A DNA stretch of 5,950 nucleotides, taken from contig JAIXZB010000115.1 in the NCBI GenBank assembly GCA_027489915.1, positions 1 to 5,950 of the forward strand. Reading direction: 5' to 3'. This document shows positions 5,278-5,950 of the stretch, one piece after another. Every line of letters starts with the position of its first letter. Within the stretch, counting starts at the first letter, position 1. Source of the DNA: Rickettsiales bacterium (GTDB lineage: Bacteria > Pseudomonadota > Alphaproteobacteria > Rickettsiales > UBA3002). Under the pieces are notes generated by a model. The model did not search any database, was not told where the DNA came from, and was given only the letters and a program-made list of their open reading frames with translations. Position numbers and translations under genes: made by a program.

Positions 5278-5568
5278 TTAGCGACGCAAAAGCACACCGA
5301 GTACAACGCCTACGCCAAGTGCAATGGCGCTAGAGCGAATAGGGTTGTTGCGGATTTCATTGCTTACGCGATCACCAGCATGGGTGATTTTATGGCTGGT
5401 ATCATCGATGAAGTTACGCACATTACGACCCGCTTTTTGTGCGTAATCAGCAAATTCGCTGCTGATACCGTCGGCGCCATCATGCAGATCGTGCGCTGCA
5501 CTGTAAGATGCAGTTTTAGCATCGGCGATGGTATCGTTGGCAGCATTTTTGGTTGCAGATGAAAACAT
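5278..5568 (-). CDS. DUF883-family (ElaB/YqjD-like) C-tail-anchored membrane protein
   Basis: This 96-residue protein has a hydrophilic helical body (about 1-72, rich in Ala, Asp, Ser and Lys) and a C-terminal hydrophobic anchor, NPIRSSAIALGVGVVLGVLLRR. The N-P-x-x-S-x-x-x-A-x-G-x-G-x-x-x-G layout ending in RR is the hallmark of the DUF883 family. Its E. coli members YqjD and ElaB sit in the inner membrane, associate with ribosomes and rise in stationary phase and stress. Ribosome binding here is by family analogy only. The start MFSSATKN at 5568 is chosen because AAGGAGA lies 5 nt upstream; a frame open to 5607 would put this site inside the gene. It is the first gene of the minus-strand block and is followed closely by the two-helix membrane gene. 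Confidence 0.9.
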   Translation of the reverse strand: MFSSATKNAANDTIADAKTASYSAAHDLHDGADGISSEFADYAQKAGRNVRNFIDDTSHKITHAGDRVSNEIRNNPIRSSAIALGVGVVLGVLLRR

Positions 5569-5771
5569 AGGATTCTCCTTAGGGTGGGTAACATTGAAAA
5601 AAGGCACACAGCATTTGCGTGGGCGACAAAGCGCACTAAGCCATGCTTGCTGTAAAGATACGATGTGGATGGGCAGAGCAGACGTAAGAATGCCATAATG
5701 CGGCGTTGATTAAAGGCGGGTGCATGTTGCTGGCCTCTACATGGCTGCGCCACCCGAAGCTGAAAGCGTAG
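5569..5771. other. Upstream region of the DUF883-like gene
   Basis: About 200 bp between the tRNA remnant and the DUF883-like gene hold no convincing gene. This should contain the promoter of the minus-strand block, but no clear -35/-10 pair and no EcfG-type GGAAC box is visible. A weak imperfect hairpin (5604-5624) followed on the minus strand by six T's (5597-5602) could be a poor terminator or attenuator for transcription coming from the tRNA side. Confidence 0.35.
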
Positions 5772-5798
5772 GGTGGTGGGCGATGAGGGACTTGAACC
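5772..5798 (-). repeat. tRNA 3'-end duplicate (tRNA remnant or attachment-site-like repeat)
   Basis: These 27 bp match 5872-5898, the 3' end of the neighbouring tRNA (part of the T-arm, acceptor strand and CCA plus two more bases), with a single change (C for G at 5781). The offset is exactly 100 bp. On the minus strand it reads GGTTCAAGTCCCTCATCGCC then CACCA. No matching 5' acceptor (GGGCGAT), D-arm or anticodon arm is found upstream, so it is not a complete tRNA. A GC-rich hairpin CGCGCC-TCT-GGCGCG lies immediately 5' of it. Confidence 0.75.
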
Positions 5799-5873
5799 GT
5801 CGCGCCAGAGGCGCGCTGCTTTATGATTAGGGGGTTTAAATACCTCATGGCACTGTCGGAGTGTAAAGAGAGG

Positions 5874-5950
5874 TGGTGGGGGATGAGGGACTTGAACCCC
5901 CGACAAAGGCGTTATGAGCGCCCTGCTCTAACCAACTGAGCTAATCCCCC
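5874..5950 (-). tRNA. tRNA with CAU anticodon, probably tRNA-Ile2 (lysidine type), possibly tRNA-Met
   Basis: A full 77-nt cloverleaf reads on the minus strand from the window edge. The acceptor GGGGGAT pairs with ATCCCCC, the D-arm is GCTC...GAGC, the anticodon arm is GGGCG-CTCATAA-CGCCT, the T-arm has the loop TTCAAGT, the discriminator is A, and CCA is encoded. The anticodon CAT could be elongator Met or the Ile tRNA whose C34 is converted to lysidine by TilS to read AUA. The CTCATAA loop with a G27-U43 pair and the AGG...CCT frame look more like E. coli ileX, so Ile2 is favoured. There is no initiator-type acceptor mismatch or GGG/CCC anticodon stem, so initiator tRNA is unlikely. Confidence 0.9.

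Noticed and set aside
5636..5906. Minus-strand open frames across the tRNA region
   Set aside because: They translate the tRNA and its 3' copy (VQVPH-type peptides), a known shadow artefact.
1..5950. CRISPR array, insertion sequence or prophage gene
   Set aside because: No regularly spaced repeats, transposase or integrase motifs, or terminal inverted repeats were seen on either strand.

Overview
The window looks like chromosomal DNA of an alphaproteobacterium with moderate GC content. This rests on the alphaproteobacterial style of the CspA-type protein, a KdpE-like OmpR/PhoB-family regulator, a DUF883-type membrane anchor, and a CAU-anticodon tRNA with an encoded CCA end. Species cannot be fixed from the sequence alone. 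Every protein gene except the cold-shock gene lies on the minus strand.

Layout from left to right. Positions 1-1072 (-) hold the N-terminal 357 codons of an exported or membrane protein whose C-terminus runs off the left edge. Positions 1073-1392 are non-coding and carry the promoter and a structured leader for the only plus-strand gene, a CspA-family cold-shock protein (1393-1596), which ends in a strong intrinsic terminator (1621-1653). Converging on that terminator is a minus-strand signalling block. In transcription order it is a sensor-less KdpD-like histidine kinase (2587-3303), a 23-residue single-helix membrane microprotein (2399-2470), and a KdpE-like response regulator (1666-2379).

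Upstream of the kinase, behind a perfect 14-bp hairpin (3358-3389), is a compact run of three small genes: a 148-residue helical protein (3849-4295), a 54-residue acidic microprotein (3663-3827) and an 82-residue membrane-anchored repeat protein (3405-3653). Before them come a stand-alone receiver-domain protein (4384-4782), a two-helix membrane protein (4861-5247) and a DUF883/ElaB/YqjD-like C-tail-anchored protein (5278-5568). The right end is a complete tRNA with a CAU anticodon (5874-5950). A 27-nt copy of its 3' end lies exactly 100 bp away (5772-5798).

The minus-strand block joins phosphorelay parts (kinase, DNA-binding regulator, lone receiver) with several very small membrane or acidic proteins of stress-response character. 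A reasonable inference, not shown by sequence alone, is a local envelope or general-stress regulatory neighbourhood. In that model the soluble kinase takes its input from a partner protein. The least described elements are the 23- and 54-residue genes, the in-frame sense tail after the stop at 4861, and the tRNA 3'-end duplication.
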